Positions 17,071 to 26,852 of a stretch of DNA of 64,000 bases are shown piece after piece. The notes under the pieces were generated by a model that saw only the letters and a program-made list of their open reading frames with translations, ran no database searches and was not told where the DNA came from. The stretch lies in NCBI GenBank assembly GCA_015061575.1, contig SUWF01000005.1, positions 29,672 through 93,671 on the forward strand. The letters run 5' to 3'. The position numbers were made by a program, and so were the translations under genes. Position 1 is the stretch's first letter, and each line of letters starts with the position of its first letter. The stretch comes from Lentisphaerota bacterium. Lineage in GTDB: Bacteria > Verrucomicrobiota > Lentisphaeria > Victivallales > Victivallaceae.

Positions 17071-18423
17071 TCACTCCATATACAACGATAACTGCAGCAC
17101 CGCCCCGTTGCGCATTACCTTAAACAGCGTCCGCCGTTCCAACACCGACTGGGCTTGCCGTTCAACATATATTTTTAATAAACCATCCAGACTTTTTACC
17201 GGCACATTGTTGACGGCCAGAATTATATCATCTTTCAGCAAACCGCCCCGGGCGGCCGGGCTGAATTTTTTCACGCCAAAGACAAATATGCCTTCGGGCT
17301 GATAAAAATGCAGATTCGGATTATCAAACCGGTTGATGCTTTTGGCGGTAAAACCCCATTGTTTGCAGACGACTTCGTCACCTTCAACTTTACCCTTTTC
17401 AGTCGGCGCACACTGCAGTACCAGCTTCCGCCCTTCCCGTTCGATGGTAAAATCGACCTTGCGCCCAAACTCCATCAAGCCGAGTTTGCGGTAAATTCCG
17501 GGCAACGCTTCGGCAGTTTCGGCCGTTATTGCTTCGCCATTGATCTGCAAAAGCAAATCATTGCCGATAAAACCGGCGCGCTGTGCCGGACTGCCAGCTT
17601 CGGTTCCGGCCACCAATACCCCCTGCTGATATGGCAAATATACGTTGCGTTCAAAATCCCGCAGCGGCTGCAGCCGCAGACCGAACCATGCCCAGTTGGC
17701 TTTGCGGTATTTGCGCAAACGTTCCAATACGACCTTGACCGTATCAGCTGGGATCGTAAAGGCCAGCGCCCCGGCGGCAAACATACCCAAGGTATTGATG
17801 CCAATGATCTTGCCATCTGTATTGATCAATGGTCCACCGGAATTGCCCGGCGAAATCGCCGCATCGGTCTGATACCACAAACTGTATTCGCTATGCCCCG
17901 GCAAATAGCGGCGGGCGCAGGATATGATGCCAATGGATATGGAGCGGTTCAATCCCCACGGTGCGCCCAGCGCCATTACGAACTCGCCCTCGGAGGGTGC
18001 TGCATCAGCAAATTCTGCACAATATAACAACTTATCCGGCGGCAATTTGAGCTTGAGCAACGCCAAATCAGTATCTTTATCGCTGCCGATAAGCTCTGCG
18101 TCAAAGGCCCGTCCATCATTGAGCAAACACCTTATGGATACAGCTTTATCGATCACATGCCAATTGGTGACGATTTCTCCTTCCGCCGAAATGATCACTC
18201 CGCTGCCGCTGGAAGATGCACTGCTTTGACGTCCGCTGCCCAGATTTTCCTGCACGACCTTTATATAAACCAGAGCCGGAAAAACCTTTCTGCCCGCCTG
18301 TTGGACGATATTCTGGAAAGGCGCTTTAGCGCTGACAATATTTTTATCTGTATAACTCCGGCAGCCGCTGACGGTCAACAACAGCCCCAGCAATCCGGCA
18401 GAAAATAAGCTTGTTTTTTTCAT
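17071..18423 (-). CDS. HtrA/DegP-type serine protease, putative lipoprotein
   Basis: A 450-residue envelope quality-control protease. Signal segment 1-20 ends in the lipobox TVSGC, with Cys21 as the likely lipid site. The triad is visible: His89 in TNWHVID, Asp119 in KDTDLALLK and Ser195 in SPGNSGGP. Two PDZ domains follow (about 255-330 with AGSPAQRAGFIGNDLLLQ, and about 375-450 with AARGGLLKDDIILAV). The ATG at 18423 with GGGGTGTG upstream is preferred over a GTG 12 bases earlier. Classic DegP is soluble in the periplasm, so membrane tethering here is a variation. The inactive-looking homologue follows directly. Confidence 0.88.
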   Translation of the reverse strand: MKKTSLFSAGLLGLLLTVSGCRSYTDKNIVSAKAPFQNIVQQAGRKVFPALVYIKVVQENLGSGRQSSASSSGSGVIISAEGEIVTNWHVIDKAVSIRCLLNDGRAFDAELIGSDKDTDLALLKLKLPPDKLLYCAEFADAAPSEGEFVMALGAPWGLNRSISIGIISCARRYLPGHSEYSLWYQTDAAISPGNSGGPLINTDGKIIGINTLGMFAAGALAFTIPADTVKVVLERLRKYRKANWAWFGLRLQPLRDFERNVYLPYQQGVLVAGTEAGSPAQRAGFIGNDLLLQINGEAITAETAEALPGIYRKLGLMEFGRKVDFTIEREGRKLVLQCAPTEKGKVEGDEVVCKQWGFTAKSINRFDNPNLHFYQPEGIFVFGVKKFSPAARGGLLKDDIILAVNNVPVKSLDGLLKIYVERQAQSVLERRTLFKVMRNGAVLQLSLYME

Positions 18424-18454
18424 ATCACACCCCAATTTTTCTATCAGGAATAGA

Positions 18455-19381
18455 TCACTCCGCTGGTTCCGGAGTTCCGGTCAGCGCCGGACAAAGTTTG
18501 CGGAAACGGCATTTGCCGCAATTATTCTGATTCATAAAATTCCATTGTCCGAGTTGCGCCGCCTGCTGTTGACTGACCAGATAATCCCGCCACATGGCCG
18601 CCTCCTGCATAAAAATATCGAACAATTCAGTAAAATCCTCGCCCGGGGTTTCATCTCTGATTACCACACCACTGGCAGGATCATAAAAATTTACTTGCAC
18701 GGCTTCCGGCGGGATCCGCATAAAGCGCCAGCAGTAAACTTTGCTTAAAGTTGTTGCCCGGGAGCGTTCCTGATCCCATAAATAGCTGTTCATATCCAAT
18801 ATCTGCAGCGTGTTGCCAAACTTCCATACCAACTCCGGCATTTGATTGAATATCACCCCGCCCAGCTGCCATGACCACATGGGTTCTTCGCAATAAAAAT
18901 CCAGCCATGGTATGCGGGTAAGCTCCCCATAAAGATCTGAGTTCAAAAACTTTCCGGTCAACTCATGCAGTTCCCACAGCATCCGTTCGTAGAACTTTTG
19001 GCTGTTGAAGATCCGCTCTTCCAATTCAATGACCGCCGGAACCACTTTGGGATCATCTTCAAAGGCCCGGCTTTCCAATAAAGCAAATTTATGTTCAAAG
19101 CTCCGACGCAGAAAATCTTCCAGCTTGCCGCGGCGGAAATTTCTGCCCGGCCGGTAAAAATCTCTTATCCCCTGCCGGAACAACATCTTCAGAAAACTTG
19201 TCCACGGCAGGGCATGTTTGGCACAATAAAGGCCGTAGCGCCAGGAATCTGCGTGTTCAGCATAGCCATCACGCCCCGGCACATGATAGAGATAATACCC
19301 GACCGGACAAAATGCAAAACGCCGCCGCCGTGCCAGAGAACTGTACAGCAGCTTCCAGTCGGGAGCTTCAAACTCACGCAC
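18455..19381 (-). CDS. PD-(D/E)XK nuclease-like protein with Fe-S cysteines, possibly inactive
   Basis: A 308-residue protein resembling the C-terminal nuclease of AddB/RecB or Cas4. An early RRRRFAFCPVGYYLYH segment (about 18-33) supplies one Cys. A late cluster CGKCRFRKLC (about 290-299) supplies three more, the usual pattern of a nuclease-bound 4Fe-4S. In the place of the active site, LQILDMNSYL shows the Asp but lacks the Lys of DYK, so catalysis is doubtful. It starts with GTG directly after the purT stop (TAA-GTG). No helicase, CRISPR or repair partner is adjacent. The fold call is my inference from the cysteine spacing. Confidence 0.5.
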   Translation of the reverse strand: MREFEAPDWKLLYSSLARRRRFAFCPVGYYLYHVPGRDGYAEHADSWRYGLYCAKHALPWTSFLKMLFRQGIRDFYRPGRNFRRGKLEDFLRRSFEHKFALLESRAFEDDPKVVPAVIELEERIFNSQKFYERMLWELHELTGKFLNSDLYGELTRIPWLDFYCEEPMWSWQLGGVIFNQMPELVWKFGNTLQILDMNSYLWDQERSRATTLSKVYCWRFMRIPPEAVQVNFYDPASGVVIRDETPGEDFTELFDIFMQEAAMWRDYLVSQQQAAQLGQWNFMNQNNCGKCRFRKLCPALTGTPEPAE

Positions 19382-20563
19382 TTACAGCTGAACTTTCAGA
19401 TCATTGCGCATGGTCATAACTTGTTCTACGGCCTTTTCCACCGATTCGCAGCGGGCCAGCAATACGCCCATGCGGCGGTGACCGCCGGTTTCCGGCTTGC
19501 CGAAAATACGCATGGCAGTATTGGGCTGCGCAAGCACCTTTTCCAGATTGCCGAACTTGACTTCGTGGCTGCTGCCTTCGACCACTACCGCCTTGGAGGC
19601 TGACGGACCGTGGAAAGCAATATTCGGTATGGGCATACCCAAAATCGCCCGGGCGTGCAGCGCAAATTCCGAAAGATCCTGCGAAATCAGCGTCACCATC
19701 CCCGTATCGTGCGGGCGCGGCGATACTTCGCTGAAGATCACTTCGTCGCCCTTGATAAACAATTCCACGCCAAAGATACCTCTGCCGCCCAGTGCCGAGG
19801 TGATCGCTCCGGCGATCCGCTGCGCTTCTTTGATAGCCGCTTCGCTCATTGCCTGCGGCTGCCAGGATTCCTGATAATCGCCGTTGACCTGGTGGTGGCC
19901 AATGGGTTCCAGATAGCTGGTACCATCCACATGCCGAACGGTCAGCAGCGTGATTTCGTAATCAAAATCCACAAAACCTTCCACGATCACCCGACCGGCA
20001 CCGGCCCGGCCGCCGGTTTGCGACATATCCCAGGCTTTATCCACATCTTCAGCACTGCGGATGGTACTCTGGCCGTGGCCGGAGGAACTCATGATCGGCT
20101 TGACTACGCAGGGAATACCGATCTTCTGGACGGCTTCTTTAAATTCGCCGTAAGTCGAAGCAAAGCAATAAGGCGAAGTTTTGAGGCCCAACTCTTCGGC
20201 GGCCAATTTGCGGATGCCTTCCCGGTTCATGGTCAGATTGGTAGCCCGGGCGGTGGGAATTACCGTAAAACCTTCTTTTTCTGCTTCCAGCAATACGGAT
20301 GTGGCGATCGCTTCCACTTCCGGCACGATATAGTGGGGCTGTTCGCGCTTGATCAGCGTGCGCAGCGCATCTTCATCCAACATGTTTATAACGTGGAAAC
20401 GATGCGCAACCTGCATGGCCGGTGCATTGGCATAGCGGTCAACCGCCACGACTTCCGCTCCCAAACGCATCAATTCAATGGCTACTTCCTTGCCCAATTC
20501 GCCGGAACCCAGCAACATTACTTTAGTGGCGCTGGGACTCAACGGAGTTCCGATCATAGTCAT
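19382..20563 (-). CDS. purT: Formate-dependent phosphoribosylglycinamide formyltransferase
   Basis: This 393-residue ATP-grasp enzyme makes formyl-GAR in purine synthesis using formate and ATP. It has the N-terminal nucleotide/GAR site [14 protein letters not shown] (about 16-29), the PurT signature [13 protein letters not shown] (about 154-166), and the ATP-grasp acidic residues in [20 protein letters not shown]. The terminal RMGVLLA segment also matches. Length and order are standard. It follows the sugar-kinase gene by 32 bases. The folate-dependent PurN is not seen in the window. Confidence 0.94.
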   Translation of the reverse strand: MTMIGTPLSPSATKVMLLGSGELGKEVAIELMRLGAEVVAVDRYANAPAMQVAHRFHVINMLDEDALRTLIKREQPHYIVPEVEAIATSVLLEAEKEGFTVIPTARATNLTMNREGIRKLAAEELGLKTSPYCFASTYGEFKEAVQKIGIPCVVKPIMSSSGHGQSTIRSAEDVDKAWDMSQTGGRAGAGRVIVEGFVDFDYEITLLTVRHVDGTSYLEPIGHHQVNGDYQESWQPQAMSEAAIKEAQRIAGAITSALGGRGIFGVELFIKGDEVIFSEVSPRPHDTGMVTLISQDLSEFALHARAILGMPIPNIAFHGPSASKAVVVEGSSHEVKFGNLEKVLAQPNTAMRIFGKPETGGHRRMGVLLARCESVEKAVEQVMTMRNDLKVQL

Positions 20564-20595
20564 AATAAATTTCCTTTCCTTGGTAGTTGGGTTAC

Positions 20596-21543
20596 TTAAC
20601 TAACCTGAGTTATTTTTATATTCTGATAAATTTTTTCGGCCTGCAGCGGATCAAATTCGCCGCACTTCATGCTCAGGCAATTGGCCGATGCCGCCGCCAA
20701 CGCCCGGGCAAAAGCCACTTCCGGAGCCGTTTGATTCAATAATTCACTTAATAATACCGCCGAAGCCGTATCCCCGGAACCGACCGGATTGACTATTTGC
20801 GGCAATTGCGGTATGGCAAAGCTGAAAATTTCTCCGCTGCGCAGCGCCAATTTGGCCTCACCGGGGCCATTGGTGACTGCCAGCGCAGTCAATCGGCTAT
20901 TTTGCAGCAAACAGCGCAGTGCATCCAAAACATTTTCTATGCCGGTAAGCGCAGCAAGTTCATCGGTGTTGATCTTCAGCACCGCATCGACAGCTTTTTC
21001 CAGCACCGGAGCGATATTTTTCCACGCATCGATCAGCAGCATTTTACCGCTCGCAGCAGCCATAGCCGCACATTGACAATAAAAATCCACATCCATGCCC
21101 GCTGGCAATTGGCCGCACAGGGCAACTGCATCAAATTGCGCCAGCTTACTTTGAAAAAACTTCAACGCCTCCGCTTGCGTTTCCCTCCCCGGCGCCGGAG
21201 ATGGCTCAATAAGTTCCGTCATCGAGTTATCAGCTGCACTTAAACAGGTTATGCAGCAGCGGCTGGGCACATCGGAAACAAAACTTTTGACCAGCAGCTG
21301 CTCCCGTTCCAGATCCTCCAGCAGCAGCTTGCCGTTGTCGCCGCCGACAAATTGCAAAAGTTGGATTTCAGCTGCGTTCCAACAGCGTCCGGCCCGGGTG
21401 AAATTCACTCCTTTGCCGGAAGCAAAACTCCAAAGCGCCGCCGCCCGGTTGACTTGATTATGCTGCAGATTCTCGAATTGCAGCACTTTCTGCCAGGCCG
21501 GATTGGCGCCGATGGCCAATATTGATGGTTTTTTATTACTCAT
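20596..21543 (-). CDS. PfkB-family sugar kinase, 1-phosphofructokinase type
   Basis: A 315-residue kinase of the ribokinase superfamily. The N-terminus has [12 protein letters not shown], the pattern of FruK/LacC enzymes (L-N-P-A-x-D-x-T). [10 protein letters not shown] and FVGGDNG follow, and the C-terminal signature is [10 protein letters not shown] with the catalytic Asp; the usual GAGD is GSGD here. ATG 21543 is used, with AAGGCGGC upstream. The substrate is probably a phosphorylated sugar such as fructose 1-phosphate or tagatose 6-phosphate. No PTS genes are near, so this is uncertain. Confidence 0.78.
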   Translation of the reverse strand: MSNKKPSILAIGANPAWQKVLQFENLQHNQVNRAAALWSFASGKGVNFTRAGRCWNAAEIQLLQFVGGDNGKLLLEDLEREQLLVKSFVSDVPSRCCITCLSAADNSMTELIEPSPAPGRETQAEALKFFQSKLAQFDAVALCGQLPAGMDVDFYCQCAAMAAASGKMLLIDAWKNIAPVLEKAVDAVLKINTDELAALTGIENVLDALRCLLQNSRLTALAVTNGPGEAKLALRSGEIFSFAIPQLPQIVNPVGSGDTASAVLLSELLNQTAPEVAFARALAAASANCLSMKCGEFDPLQAEKIYQNIKITQVS

Positions 21544-21554
21544 AACGTGCCGCC

Positions 21555-22664
21555 TTACCATGTTTCCTGCAACAGTTGTTTCAACTCCGCATCCGATAAC
21601 TCCCGCGGATTGGCCCGCATACTGCCGGAACGGGAATTTTTAACGATCCACTCCACTGCTTCCGGCTGCAAACCGTATGCACTCAAACGGCGTTGGATAT
21701 TGAATTTTTCCAGTAAAAACTCAATGCGTTCAATGAGTTTTTCGCCGTTTGAATAATTGCAGTATTGCGCCAGAGCATCGAGTTTTTCCCGGCAGCACGG
21801 CAGATTCCACTTCAGCACCACCGGCAGCAATATGCCGCAAACCAAACCGTGCGGCAAATGCAGTCGGGCTCCCACCGGATGCGCCAGACCATGTACTGCG
21901 CCCAGACCGCTGACAGCAAACGCCATGCCGCCCAGCATAGTACCTTCGCTCATATCGCTGCGGAAATCCCGGCTGCTGCCATCGGTTACAGCTCCTTCGA
22001 TCGCCCGATCGATAAGCTTTACACTCTGCGCCGCCCACGCCATCGTTGCGTGATTGGCCTTGTTGGAAATGTAAGATTCAATGCCCTGAGTCAGGGCATC
22101 CAGCCCGCTGGCGGCAGTAACCTCCGGCGGACAATTGACCGTCAACGCCGGATCGACCAGCGCCAGTGACGGCAGGATCGTGCCGCCGCGGATCGATTGC
22201 TTTATGCCGCTGATTTTATCAGTAAACACACCATTGGGCGTAACTTCCGCCCCGGTTCCGGCCGTAGTGGGCACAGCTGCCATAAAAAAGCCTTTTTCCG
22301 GCATCATGGCGCGGTTATAAAAAAACTCCGCCGTGGGTATTTCGCTGCTTCCGGCAGCCGCAACAACTTTGCCAACATCCATGGCACTGCCGCCGCCGAC
22401 TGCTGCAACTGCGGTACACTTTTTTTCCCGGAAGATCCGGCGCAGTTCATCAAGCTGCTGGATCGACGGCTCCGGTTCCACCTGACAAAAAACTTCAACT
22501 TCCCGTGGCGAAAGCAAATCGACAACTTTGCCGATCACGCCATTGCGTTGAGCGCTTTTCCCGGAAATGACCATAACTTTCACGTCGGCTGGAAACAACG
22601 TTCCGAGCTTTTGCAGTGCGTCCCAGCCGAACACGACTTGCTCAGGAATCTGCAGCTTGTACAT
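21555..22664 (-). CDS. Iron-containing alcohol dehydrogenase
   Basis: A 369-residue group III dehydrogenase. The NAD site GGGSAMDVGK lies near residue 93, and the signature region PTTAGTGAEVTPNGV follows. The metal ligands are the Asp in SGLDALTQGIES and the histidines in AVHGLAHPVGARLHLPHG. It acts on alcohols or aldehydes in the cytoplasm. The start overlaps the end of the RNase III gene by 23 bases. The overlap suggests coupled expression but gives no hint on substrate. Confidence 0.9.
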   Translation of the reverse strand: MYKLQIPEQVVFGWDALQKLGTLFPADVKVMVISGKSAQRNGVIGKVVDLLSPREVEVFCQVEPEPSIQQLDELRRIFREKKCTAVAAVGGGSAMDVGKVVAAAGSSEIPTAEFFYNRAMMPEKGFFMAAVPTTAGTGAEVTPNGVFTDKISGIKQSIRGGTILPSLALVDPALTVNCPPEVTAASGLDALTQGIESYISNKANHATMAWAAQSVKLIDRAIEGAVTDGSSRDFRSDMSEGTMLGGMAFAVSGLGAVHGLAHPVGARLHLPHGLVCGILLPVVLKWNLPCCREKLDALAQYCNYSNGEKLIERIEFLLEKFNIQRRLSAYGLQPEAVEWIVKNSRSGSMRANPRELSDAELKQLLQETW

Positions 22665-23403
22665 TCAACCTATCCTCCATACGTCCGACTTTGAATCCGA
22701 AATCCAACACGCTGGCGTCGCTCTGCGCTATCAATTTGAGCATATCCGCAGCAGCAGCAAACTCCGCCAGCCGTCTGGCTCCGCCCTGCCCGACAGCCCG
22801 TTTATCAAGCATGGTAACTTCTACCGTGTAAACCGGACTGTGTTCCGGACCATTGACACTCAAAACTTTATAAATCGGCGGATGCCCATATTTGTGCTGA
22901 GTATATTCCTGCAAAGTACCTTTGGGGTTCAATCCAGGCAGCAGCCGGTGCGGAGCCGGAAAGTCGGATATGATCAAATCAAGCACCCAGTGCCGGGAAA
23001 ATTCCATGCCTTTATCCAGATAACACGCCCCCAGCAAGGCTTCAAACAAATCACACAGCGTGGAATCCCGGTCAGCGCCGCCGGAACTCATTTCGCCGTT
23101 GCCAATATACATATAGCTGCCCAAATCAAGTTTCCGGGCCAGCGCTGCGATCGTATCCTGCCGGGCCAAAGCGGAACGCATCTTGGTCATCACGCCTTCA
23201 TCGGCTTCCGGATAAAGATGATACAGATAATCGGTCAGAATTATTTCCAAAACCGCATCGCCTAAAAATTCCAGCCGCTGATTATCATACGACAATTTAT
23301 TTTCCACTGCGTATGAGCGGTGGGTCAAAGCCTCTTTGAGCAGCGTTGAATCGTCAAAAATGATCCCCAGCTGTTTTTTTAATTTTTCTATATCTCCGGG
23401 CAT
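22642..23403 (-). CDS. rnc: Ribonuclease III
   Basis: This 253-residue enzyme cleaves double-stranded RNA in rRNA and mRNA processing. The family signature NQRLEFLGDAVL occupies 41-52. The second acidic group is in DLFEALLGACYLD, and a C-terminal dsRNA-binding domain (about 158-230) has NPKGTLQEYTQ and a GGARRLAEFAAA helix. The length is slightly above the usual 220-240 because of a C-terminal tail. It lies between lipoate ligase and the alcohol dehydrogenase, not beside era or acpP. Confidence 0.95.
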   Translation of the reverse strand: MPGDIEKLKKQLGIIFDDSTLLKEALTHRSYAVENKLSYDNQRLEFLGDAVLEIILTDYLYHLYPEADEGVMTKMRSALARQDTIAALARKLDLGSYMYIGNGEMSSGGADRDSTLCDLFEALLGACYLDKGMEFSRHWVLDLIISDFPAPHRLLPGLNPKGTLQEYTQHKYGHPPIYKVLSVNGPEHSPVYTVEVTMLDKRAVGQGGARRLAEFAAAADMLKLIAQSDASVLDFGFKVGRMEDRLNVQAADS

Positions 23404-23414
23404 AAACGCTCCCC

Positions 23415-24128
23415 TTATTTGGCTTCAAATTCATGATGCCGGTTCCACGCCTCGGTGGAATATTTGATTTGCCCCAGCTCTTCAGCATGCAGCAAAACCT
23501 CCTGCGCCGGCTGCCAGTCCTGAAATTCAATATCAAATTTTATTTTCAGCGACTCCAGCAATTCCGCACACAATTTATCCCAATCGCCGCCGGCTGCCTC
23601 CAGTTTGATACTCCCCTGATGCAATATGCCGCAGCGGGTACGCCGCTGGGCTGCGCCCGCATATTTGCTGCCGGAAGGTGCCACTAAATCAAAACGGCTC
23701 GGCGATACAAAGCACTGCATGGTAGAACGGTCAACATGATCAGTACCGTGACTTTCCAAAAGTGCTTCCACGCCGTCTTCTTGCATTTTTATCAGCAATG
23801 CCTCGTGGAAGATCTTATAACTTTCCATCCGGTCAAGCTGCATGATCTTATGCTCCGGCGGCACCACTACCGTATAAGTCAGATCCACATCATGATAGAC
23901 TACTCCGCCACCGGTCGGACGCCGCACCAAAGTGTATTTATCAGCTAACTCTTCAGGCATGATCTGCGCACTGCCGAACGATACCGACGGCCGATCCCAA
24001 CGATAAACGCGCACCAGCACCTGATTCTGCTGCAGCGCCGAATTGGCCAGCAGCACTTCATCCATTGCCATATTAAAGTAGGGATCGTGGATGCCATCCA
24101 TCCAGCACAACCATTGTTCTTTACTCAT
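23415..24128 (-). CDS. Lipoate-protein ligase A family protein
   Basis: A 237-residue enzyme of the biotin/lipoate ligase fold. RRPTGGGVVYH (69-79) is the lipoate/ATP binding motif, and KYAGAAQRRTRCGILHQGSI carries the catalytic lysine in its usual context. It attaches lipoate or octanoate to E2 and GcvH proteins in the cytoplasm. It could be a ligase (LplA) or an octanoyl transferase (LipM type); at 237 residues it lacks the LplA accessory domain. It begins 12 bases after the kinase-like gene. Confidence 0.85.
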   Translation of the reverse strand: MSKEQWLCWMDGIHDPYFNMAMDEVLLANSALQQNQVLVRVYRWDRPSVSFGSAQIMPEELADKYTLVRRPTGGGVVYHDVDLTYTVVVPPEHKIMQLDRMESYKIFHEALLIKMQEDGVEALLESHGTDHVDRSTMQCFVSPSRFDLVAPSGSKYAGAAQRRTRCGILHQGSIKLEAAGGDWDKLCAELLESLKIKFDIEFQDWQPAQEVLLHAEELGQIKYSTEAWNRHHEFEAK

Positions 24129-24140
24129 AAACCGCTCACC

Positions 24141-24989
24141 TTAAAAATGAACATCCGGCAGAAAATCTGCCAGTTTTTTCCGGAAATTTGCATCCGTATA
24201 ATAATTTTTACCGCCGCACTGACTGTAAGCATCGCACCACTGCCGGGCCAGGCTCACTACTTCCGGCCGGGGCAAAGCCGGATCTTTTTGCGGCCAGGAC
24301 AGCCAGCTGGAAGATACCACTCTGGACAGTTCCCGGGCCCGCACCCGATCCGAACACGCCGATGAATGCTTCACACAGCCATCCAGATCAAACACCCCGA
24401 ATCGGAAAGTTCCATCTATTTGCCTGACTGCCATCAAATTGCACAATTTCAGATCTCCATGTTCAATGCCGTTATCGTGCATTTTCAATACAATCGCACT
24501 CAACTGCTGTACAGCATCCTGCCACTGCAGCGGACTGGCGATGATCTCAGAGAGATTGTCTCTGAAAGTCATGCTGCCGGGTATATACTCAGTAATCAGA
24601 TAACTTGCCGCCGGCAAAAACCACGCTCCGGTCGCCAGCGCCATATAGACTTTCGGGGTATATATGCCCAATTTTTCCAACTCTCCAGCCATGCGCATGT
24701 TGCGCACCGACCGGGGCATACGGCCGATCCGGCGTATCCGTTCAGATAAACGCCCTACATTGCTGCGTTTGATAAAAAATCGCTGATCATTAACGACAAA
24801 AATCCCGGCCGTAGTCGACCGGGAATTTTTGATCAATTCCGACTGCGCAAGCAATCCTTCGGCATCCAGAAAAGCATTGCGCAGTTCTTCGGATATGTCA
24901 TCAGCAAAGGCGTAAGTCTTGAACCGGGTCTTCCACACCGGGTTGACCGGACAACTGACAGTTGTATTCAAGTAAACTGCGCCTTGCAT
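24141..24989 (-). CDS. Lipopolysaccharide-kinase-like protein (Kdo/WaaP family)
   Basis: A 282-residue protein with a small kinase fold. A probable ATP lysine lies in FFIKRSN, the catalytic loop is HGDLKLCNLM (about 175-185) and the metal loop is FDLDG. This loop pattern is typical of the Kdo kinase/WaaP/InaA group that phosphorylates inner-core sugars of LPS. ATG 24989 is preferred over the TTG just upstream. Its neighbours are LeuB and lipoate ligase, so the context does not confirm an LPS role; a fold-related small-molecule kinase is possible. Confidence 0.7.
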   Translation of the reverse strand: MQGAVYLNTTVSCPVNPVWKTRFKTYAFADDISEELRNAFLDAEGLLAQSELIKNSRSTTAGIFVVNDQRFFIKRSNVGRLSERIRRIGRMPRSVRNMRMAGELEKLGIYTPKVYMALATGAWFLPAASYLITEYIPGSMTFRDNLSEIIASPLQWQDAVQQLSAIVLKMHDNGIEHGDLKLCNLMAVRQIDGTFRFGVFDLDGCVKHSSACSDRVRARELSRVVSSSWLSWPQKDPALPRPEVVSLARQWCDAYSQCGGKNYYTDANFRKKLADFLPDVHF

Positions 24990-25002
24990 CAAAAACGTTT
25001 TT

Positions 25003-26118
25003 TTACAGGTTATCGATCACCAGCTGACCGACTTCGGTCGTGGAGTAACCCATCTTGCCCGCCGCCATGCTTTCGAGCTTGTTGCCGGTAACGTAGGCAA
25101 CGGACTTTTCGATGGCTGCCGCAGCTTCTTTTTCGCCAAGGAAGTCCAACAACATGGCACCGGCGCAAACTGCCGCCAGCGGATTGATGACGTTCAAACC
25201 GGTGTACTTGGGAGCCGAACCGCCGATCGGTTCAAACATGCTCACGCCGCCCGGAGTAGGATTGAGGTTACCACCGGCAGCAATACCCATACCGCCCTGC
25301 GTCATAGCACCCAAGTCGGTGATGATATCGCCGAAGATATTATTGGTCACGATAACGTCGAACCATTCCGGATTCTTGACCATCCACATAGTTGTGGCGT
25401 CAACGTGGCAGTAAGCGGTTTTGACTTCCGGAAATTCTTCTGCGACCTGATAGAACACCCGTTCCCACAGATCGAAGACATAGGTCAGCACGTTGGTCTT
25501 GCCGCACAAAGTCAGCTGGGCAGTCTTGCCGGCAGCGATATCTTCGGCGGTGAGGCCGCGCCACGGATTTTCTTTGCTGTGGCGTTTTCTGGCCAATTCA
25601 AAAGCGTAACGGATGCAGCGTTCGACCTGATGATAGTTATATACTTCGCTCTGGACAGCGACTTCCTGCCTGGTGCCTTTCATGGATACACCGCCGATAC
25701 CAGTGTAAATACCGCCGGTATTTTCGCGCACCACAACATAGTCGATATCTTCGGGCTTTTTATTGGCCAGCGGAGTTTCCACCCCCGGGAACAACTTGAT
25801 CGGACGCAGATTGATATACTGATCAAGTTCAAAACGCAGCTTGAGCAAAATGCCCTTTTCCAGAATACCCGGTTTGACTTTGGGGTGACCGATGGCCCCC
25901 AGGAACACGGCATCAAATTTCTGGAGCTGTTCCACGGCATCTTCCGGCAGGATCTCGCCGGTGGCCAGATAGTGTTCGCCACCCCAGTTGAAGGTGGTTT
26001 CGCTGAAATCAAAACCAAATTTTTTGGCCGCAGCGCGCATAACTTTCAAGCCTTCGGCCACCACTTCCGGACCGGTTCCATCGCCGGGCAGAACAGCAAT
26101 CTTGTAATTTCTGGACAT
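25003..26118 (-). CDS. leuB: 3-isopropylmalate dehydrogenase
   Basis: This 371-residue enzyme oxidises and decarboxylates 3-isopropylmalate in leucine synthesis, using NAD. The start LPGDGTGPEVVAEG (about 9-22), the substrate-binding RENTGGIYTGIGG and the metal-binding DVIVTNNIFGDIITDLGAM are all present. EPIGGSAPKYTG precedes the NAD-specificity loop. Tartrate or homoisocitrate dehydrogenases share this fold, so the gene name is likely but not proven. GGAG lies 10 bases before the ATG. It has an 83-base gap upstream and may have its own promoter. Confidence 0.85.
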   Translation of the reverse strand: MSRNYKIAVLPGDGTGPEVVAEGLKVMRAAAKKFGFDFSETTFNWGGEHYLATGEILPEDAVEQLQKFDAVFLGAIGHPKVKPGILEKGILLKLRFELDQYINLRPIKLFPGVETPLANKKPEDIDYVVVRENTGGIYTGIGGVSMKGTRQEVAVQSEVYNYHQVERCIRYAFELARKRHSKENPWRGLTAEDIAAGKTAQLTLCGKTNVLTYVFDLWERVFYQVAEEFPEVKTAYCHVDATTMWMVKNPEWFDVIVTNNIFGDIITDLGAMTQGGMGIAAGGNLNPTPGGVSMFEPIGGSAPKYTGLNVINPLAAVCAGAMLLDFLGEKEAAAAIEKSVAYVTGNKLESMAAGKMGYSTTEVGQLVIDNL

Positions 26119-26201
26119 AATAGTGATCTCCTATTTAAATTAAAAGTAAAAATTGTTTATCAGGTAATTTACATCCCCTTGCTGAAAATTCAAGAGTTAT
26201 T

Positions 26202-26852
26202 TCAAAAAAGTTGCCGCAAATCCCGTACTTTTGCTGCAATATCGCCGGCCTGGGTGATTTCTGTAACCATAGCAATGCGTTTGGCTCCGGCTTTCCGCAG
26301 CTGCGGTATGTGCCAGGATTTGATTCCGCCCATGACGGTAAAAGGACAATTTATGCAGCTGCTGATTTCAGCAATAGCCTCCACGCCCAATGCTCCGCAA
26401 GGCACACTTTTGGTCTGCGTAGCATAAATTGGACCAATGTTCAAATAGTCACAATGATCCTGACACGCCGCCTGCGCCTCGGGTATATTATGCGTTGAAC
26501 AGCCGACAATCAACTCCGGAGCGATTTTTTTGGCTGCCGCCACCGGCAAGTCGTCCTGCCCCAGATGCACACCGTCTGCGCCGCAAGCCAACGCCACATC
26601 AGTGTGATCATCAAGAATAAAAAGCATCCCGAATTCATCAGCGATCCTGCGGGCCTCCAAGCCCAGCAGATACAACTCTTTAAGCGAACAATCCTTTTCC
26701 CGCAGCTGGAAGATCTTTGCTCCGCCCTCGCCGACTGCTCTGATCACCTCCAGCACCGGACGACCGGCGCAGAATTGACTGCTGATCACCGGATAAATAT
26801 CGACTTTTCCGGCAAAAACTTCCATCCGTTCACTCAGTGACTTGAAACTCAT
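26202..26852 (-). CDS. thiE: Thiamine-phosphate synthase
   Basis: This 216-residue TIM-barrel enzyme couples HMP-PP with the thiazole phosphate. FQLREKD (about 48-54), ILDDHTDVAL, GADGVHLGQDDLP and NIGPIYATQTK are family motifs covering the phosphate and magnesium sites. VMGGIK provides the terminal loop. The ATG overlaps the stop of the phosphoesterase gene by four bases. No TPP riboswitch was recognised before that upstream gene, and no other thi genes are in the window. Confidence 0.93.
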   Translation of the reverse strand: MSFKSLSERMEVFAGKVDIYPVISSQFCAGRPVLEVIRAVGEGGAKIFQLREKDCSLKELYLLGLEARRIADEFGMLFILDDHTDVALACGADGVHLGQDDLPVAAAKKIAPELIVGCSTHNIPEAQAACQDHCDYLNIGPIYATQTKSVPCGALGVEAIAEISSCINCPFTVMGGIKSWHIPQLRKAGAKRIAMVTEITQAGDIAAKVRDLRQLF

